Shown here in pieces: positions 58,461-64,000 of a stretch of 64,000 nt of DNA (positions are counted from its first letter, which is position 1; each line of letters starts with the position of its first letter). The position numbers and the translations under genes were made by a program. The stretch is from positions 4,836,001-4,900,000 of the forward strand of contig CM072877.1 of assembly GCA_036937835.1 (NCBI GenBank), given 5' to 3'. Origin of the DNA: Pampus argenteus (Eukaryota > Chordata > Actinopteri > Scombriformes > Stromateidae). The notes under the pieces were generated by a model, which saw only the letters and a program-made list of their open reading frames with translations, did not search any database and had not been told where the DNA came from.

Positions 58461-60598
58461 GAAACAAGGCACATCCGGTCCAACCTTTCACAATAACAGT
58501 GTTACTGACTGAGACAACTCAGACAATGATAAGATATATTAAATGGAATAAATTAAGAATATGTGGCTGGGGCCTTGTGTAAACTAATGTTTGGTTTGTG
58601 TAAAGGAATATTTTATCTAGATCATCTTAATCTCTGCCTTCTCAGTCAGATGAAGGGATGGAGATCACTTTCATTTCCTCCAGTAGAGTGTTTAATTAAT
58701 TTTTGTGCAAGTTAGTACAAAACTCATCAGAAGTTAATATTTACACTTTCCAATAGCATCACAACAGTGCACAGGTGTATCTGAATTAGATTTTTAGACG
58801 AAGCATGTTAACACACACAAGGAATGTTAGTAAGCAATACAGACAATATAGAGACATGAAACTTATTACTTACACACACAATGTACAAAAGCAACATACG
58901 GATTATATATGAGACAAATAATGTACATAAAGTGCAGGTGTGTATGGAACTGCAAACAACAATAATGTCTATCATGTATCTGAATGAAATGGTGATGTAT
59001 GAATGTTTGTATAGTATTTGTAGTATTTGATTGTTTAAGTTGTCACTGTAGTATTTGATTTGCGAGGGTGATGGCATAAAAAAAATTACATAATTACATA
59101 ATGAACAAAAGAAAAGGCCTGTCTACAATTAACAAGTATTTGTTTGGTTTTTTTTGGTATTTATTTGTCTTTGTAATTCATTTATTTATTTATATTAATC
59201 CAATCTACTCCATCTAATATATGGAGTTTGTATTCACTTGTATTTGTATAATCCCAGTCTGAAGTAGTTTGATGTCAGTGACATTTTAGCAAAAAAAACA
59301 AAAAACAGACTACACAGTCAATCAAAAACAAATTGGAATTGGATTATAACCCCACCGGCTTTTATTTTATTTTACCACCTCACTTCCGGCCTCATTGCCG
59401 CACACCTGACGCTCTTTACTGTCTCTCCCCGCCCCTGCCCCGCTCTGCCAAATAGTGCAACCGAGAGGAGATATAAGGACACCGACTGCTGCATTACGCT
59501 GTTTTTCCTTGCTTAATAGTGATCCGTCCTGCTGTTGAATGCGACATTGGAGAAGACAGACAGACAGACAAGACAGATACAGATAGACATTGACAGTGTG
59601 ACAGACAGACATGTAATAATTCAGCCTGTTGATTAATAAATGAATAATTAAAGTCTGCATCTTAACAGTTATTAAAGTGTAATGTTCTTATATTATTTGT
59701 TCTGGCAGAACCGAGCTTCACTTCTGGGTGAACAGAGGTCAAGTCTCCACACAGAACATGTTTATTTATACTCTGTTCTTTACTTCATTTCATTACAAAT
59801 AAATAAATCCTCAGTACATTAGTACTACAGTGGTAACCATGGTAACAGCCATCTATGCTGTTCGCCATGGTACACTGCAAAAAGTCATTTATTTTGCATC
59901 ATATGTGGTATATTTTTGAGTCTGCTTTATTTGAACTTATAGGAACAGATGTCTTAAGTAAAACTGGAGAAAGCTTTTAGCGCCATAGAATTGAGCAACT
60001 GGCTGTCGTCTTAATATCAACTATGTTCTGTATGCCTCCCCATTTAAGGTATACATGTCAAGATTGCTGTAAGCCCTGGAGATGACAAGATCCAGGCTTG
60101 CACCCCTGATCATCATTACCAAATACGGAAGAATGTATGGTGAAACGCTCATAACATTAATATGTAATCGCTTAATTTGCATATTAGTATAGGGACCATA
60201 GGGACCTCAGCAGTCTTTAATCTGACCTCAAGGATTTTCTTCATGCACTCAGAGTATGTGATGGCTTATAATAAAAAAAGGAGCATTCAACACTCAAACA
60301 AGCACGAAGAGAGTCGTCAATACACGACACACATTATATATATATATATAAACATTATAGCTGCTGTTAGCATTGTCAGTAAATAACTATACACACTCTT
60401 TTTTCTTTGCAATACATTTTATTGGAGAAAAGTTGAATACATAATAAGCAATCCTTTATGGATTTCTTGTCCTTTATCTCCATATTTTCCTTCTTCTCAC
60501 TCGGAGCACTTTCTGAACTAAACATCAATGTCAAAATGACTGAAAAGGAGACAAGAAGAACAACAAAAAAAAGATTAACAATATCAGTGAACTGTGTC
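58461..60598. other. Intergenic between spin1 and the kelch gene, no gene seen
   Basis: AT-rich, with GACA-rich DNA at about 59557-59615. No convincing coding frame. Confidence 0.55.
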
Positions 60599-63500
60599 TC
60601 ACATCCCTTTGAACTGCTGCATGATGGACAGAAGATGTTCGCTGCGTTTCTGAACGCTGCTCTGTTCCTCCTTCAGCTTCTCCTGCTCCTGCAACACCTC
60701 CTCCTGAGAAGAGACCCATCAGACAGACAGAGGAGAGAGGCTGTTTAAATGTAAGGTTCTCATATCACAAAGAGGGTTAAAAAGCCATAAAAAAATAAAT
60801 AAATGTATGTTTATGTATGAAAACAAGTTCAGGAAAAAGTCAGGACTCCAGTGACAACTTAAACAATCACTTCAGGTTCAGATTTACAGCCTGGAGCTCC
60901 ACATAGCTCACTGATAACTCCATGAGTCATGTGACTCCTTCAGGTGACCTTCAGTCATAACATCTTCTTGCAAACCAGTAGAACGAACAGACACAGTCGT
61001 GTTGTGAAGAAGGTGCTGGTGCGTTTACTGACTCGGAGTCTGCTCAGCTCCCTCCTCTCACGGTCATTCTCCTCAGCTCTGGCTCGGAGCCACGCTTCAT
61101 TCTGAGAGCGATGTCTGTCCAGCATCTCCTGCAGCTCCTGACACACACACACACGCACGCACACACACGCGCATACACACACGTCTCAGTGCTGCAACTC
61201 AACACAGCACATTATGTCCAGCCGGTGTGTTTTTCTCATATGTAGAATTAGTATTATCGTATTATCATGCTAACATGTTGATGTTTTTTGCCAATTTTAG
61301 TATTAAACAAGTTGATTCAAAAACAGATTACACTACAAAGATAGAAGATATTAGATTAGATTAGATTAGATTAGATTAGATTAGATTAGATTAGATTAGA
61401 TTAGATTAGATTAGATTAGATTAGATTAGATTAGATTAGATTAGATTAGATTAGATTAGATTAGACATCGTGGATTTGGTTTGATAGTTTATATTACATT
61501 AGGGATTACAATAGAGATTAGATTGTTTAACATTGAATTATATATATATAGATGAAATGAGATAATGTTTAAAGTTGATCACTGGGTTATATCATATTAC
61601 ATTAGTTGAGATTATAATAGATATTAGGTAGACTCGATTAGATTAGACTGTTTTACTGTAGATCACATGAAAGATTAGTTAGAAGTGTAATGTTAGATCT
61701 GATTGGGTGAGATCACTTGGTGTTGGATTAGATTAGACTGGATTACTGACGAACCTGTTGCTGTTGTTGTCTGTGGGCGTCATGATCGTCTTTCTGTCTC
61801 TGCAGAGCAGCGGCAGCTTTGGACAACTCTGACTTCTCTCTGGAAGAAAGAAATTCATATGTGAGAAGAGCAATGCAAGTTTGGTAGTTACATGGATATT
61901 ACATGCAGATAGATGATCAATCAATAAATCAATCAAGCAATCAATCAGCCAATCAGATGATGTATTCAAGGTACTGTATGTGTTTTTCTACATTTCCTAT
62001 CCTGATGTAAAAAATCTGACACACAACAACACGTACCGATCCAGTTTCTGGAACTCCTGGTCCAGCAGAGTGAAGGCGGTCTGGATCATTTTCATGGCCT
62101 GATCTCGCACTGCACTGAAGTCTCTGTGGACAAACACCTGCAGGAGGTGATGCGTCTTATTAGTGGTGTGAGCAGGCAGCATCAATACGGACGTTGCAAA
62201 CTTCATGCACTTGTACAGTAACAATAATAAATGTTACACTTGGAGGATGAAAATAAATTAAATTGGGCCTTATTTTAATCTGAATCCTTCTATATATTTG
62301 TTATATTTTATCTGACTTTTGTTTTTGAGTGTGTTGTCGTGTGTGGTCATCACCTGTGCGTTAGCTGCTGCGTTTCTGGACTGGTTGGGTGGGGACGGCT
62401 CGCTCAGTTCGTAGCGGACGTTGGGAACCTTTGTGGGCGTGAAGCTGTTCACAGTCAAAACCAGAATGAAACCAAAGAGTCAAAAGTGAGAGATGAGACT
62501 CCAACAGAGCGTGACATGACTCCTGAAACCACAGACACACACCAACACGTGGAACAGAAACAGCTGCTGACCTGTGGCTGACTCCCTGAAGACCAAACTC
62601 AGACAGAATCTCCTTCATCACTGTGGAGAAGAAGAAAAAAACAACTCCTTGTCTCATATTCCATATTTGCACATAATAGAACACTTAAGTTTGTGTTATT
62701 TAATAAATAATAAATAATAAACCTGGCTGTCTTTCTGAGGGGTTGATGAGTTTCATCACCTTCAGGTCATTAAACTCCTGCTCTTCATTCTTCCCTCCGA
62801 ATACATACAGCTGTCAACACCACAAACACAAACAGTACATTTTACATTATAAAATATGACGATAAAGAACATCAAGTGATTTAATGTTAACACTACTCTG
62901 CTGTACACTGACGTGGCTGTGTAGGATGAAGGTTGTGTGTCCGTGTCGGCGGGCCGGGGGGATCCCGACGTACAGAGGAACCTTCCACTTCATCTTAGCT
63001 GAGACACAATGTGGAACATTTGAGGAATACATGAATCAACATCTGACTTTCTCCGGGACAGTTCATCGATTCATCTGGAAGTTAAACCTGCAGCGTCTCA
63101 CTCACCAATACTGAGCTTATGAATCTCACTGGACGACATCACTGAGCCGTCTTCATTTGTACTTTTTCCACCAAACATGTAGATATCCTCCATGGGATTT
63201 AACACGGGGAACACACACACACACACACACACACACATGATGGATATGTTTATGCCTCTGACTGGATGTTCTTATTCTCTGTTGGTTAATAACAATATTC
63301 GGCTGTATTTCTTATGACAAAAATAAACTATGAAGTACACTGACTCTATGGAGGCTTAACGGTGCCAATGGAATATGTATAGACCTTTTCAGTTGCTATA
63401 TTAAAATAGACTAAATAATTGTTTCATGTTTTTTAAATTATGAATGAACTACTGCTTTCTAATGACGCTGCGTTCACGGAACGACAAATAAATCATCCAT

Positions 63501-63686
63501 AAATCATGTTAGCTTCATGATAGCTACTCCTGCACATGAAATAAACTTTAAAATGTATGTGTGTGTGTGTGCGTGCGTGTGTGTGTGTGTGTGCGTGTAC
63601 TTTATCATGGTGTGCAGTCAGTGTTTGTCCGCTGCAGGCTGTGGGTGATTCTCCCTTAATCTCCCATTTCTGCCACACCAAGTTCT
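60599..63686 (-). CDS. Kelch-repeat / coiled-coil protein, 3' part (5' end outside window)
   Basis: Visible coding exons: 63686-63601, 63187-63106, 62998-62913, 62810-62723, 62620-62572, 62444-62354, 62137-62037, 61839-61755, 61137-61033, 60703-60599. Junctions are GT-AG and phases agree; the acceptor at 63187 is the weakest. The N-terminal visible part has kelch hallmarks: W-x-K-W-E with GESPTACSGQTL, DIYMFGGKST, MKWKVP with PPARRHGHT, and LYVFGGKN. A linker (PNVRYELSEPSPPNQ) leads to a long heptad-like coiled coil (FTLLDQEF, ELSKAAAAL, ELQEMLDRH, EEVLQEQEKL), ending FKGM. The kelch propeller suggests protein binding and the coil suggests oligomerisation. I cannot name the gene: the kelch/coiled-coil layout recalls Tea1-type or RABEPK-like proteins but is not specific. 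At least the first half of the propeller lies beyond 64000. Confidence 0.88.
61350..61465. repeat. (ATTAG)n pentanucleotide microsatellite
   Basis: About 23 perfect copies inside a kelch-gene intron, followed to ~61740 by scattered degenerate TTAGATTAGA words, as if an older, longer array has decayed. Confidence 0.95.
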
Positions 63687-63772
63687 CTAAAAGCCGAGAC
63701 GAACACAAAGGTCAGAGACCAAAGATTAATCTGGAGAGATGTTTGTGTCTGTTTTAAAGAGCTCCGTCTTTT

Positions 63773-64000
63773 TGTATGGAAGCCCGGGACTGACTATGTA
63801 AAACAGAAATGACTCCATAAAATATCATATTTAATTTTTATTACTATGTTTAATGATTATTACATTTTAAAATTTAAATGGAGCTTCTGTTGATATCCAT
63901 ATCTACTTTGGGTATATGCATAATCTTGGCATAATAAGTGAAACCTGACAAATAGGTGCTATCTAATCATACTTTATGCCACATGAAAGTGATTGATTTT
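63773..64000 (+). mobile_element. Left end of a second MITE of the GTATGGAAGCCC family
   Basis: TTGTATGGAAGCCC starts an AT-rich noncoding segment, matching the terminal word of the element at 50069. The other terminus is beyond the window. It sits upstream (minus strand) of the first visible kelch-gene exon. Confidence 0.5.

Overview
The window looks like nuclear DNA of a bony fish, probably a spiny-rayed teleost. The genes carry many GT-AG introns. Noncoding DNA is dense in CA, AT, ATCC and TTTTC microsatellites and in interspersed repeats of a kind seen in teleosts. Conserved genes can be read exon by exon with consistent splice phases: tdgf1/one-eyed pinhead, dnajc25, spin1 and a kelch/coiled-coil gene. 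No CRISPR, operon or prokaryotic feature is present.

Layout. 1.6-1.7 kb (-): one small coding exon, FAM240-like by motif. 7.8-10.6 kb (-): complete six-exon tdgf1, the GPI-anchored EGF-CFC Nodal co-receptor. 16.1-21.3 kb (-): gene A, five coding exons, about 1164 aa, with a W-x-x-[SA]-W motif recurring through the protein and a huge Glu/Asp-rich final exon. 26.9-30.6 kb: array of diverged ~1 kb units carrying one intact-looking tRNA-Pro(CGG), several decayed copies and a broken fragment of gene B. 30.6-36.0 kb (-): gene B, two coding exons, about 945 aa, with at least 17 W-x-x-S-W type motifs. 39.2-40.3 kb: minisatellite of ~35 bp period. 41.7-45.4 kb (+): complete dnajc25. 51.7-54.7 kb (-): complete spin1 CDS with a likely 5' noncoding exon at ~58.26 kb. 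60.6-63.7 kb (-): 3' part of a kelch-repeat/coiled-coil gene that runs off the right edge.

The most interesting signal is the gene A/gene B pair with the small exon at 1.6 kb. All three N-terminal exons lie on the same strand and carry the same module: a Trp, 20 residues, then S-[AS]-L, one more codon, and a phase-2 splice donor. The Trp-to-donor distance is identical in all three (24 codons plus 2 bases). From memory, the start of mammalian LRRC2 has the same spacing, and LRRC2 and FAM240A neighbour TDGF1 in human 3p21.31. My inference is that this fish locus holds tandem members of that N-terminal-exon family, two of which carry large Trp-motif repeat regions instead of leucine-rich repeats. 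I do not recognise the Trp-motif family, and its function is unknown.

Limits: splice sites were read by eye, untranslated exons are mostly not resolvable, and all homology statements are from memory without database searches.
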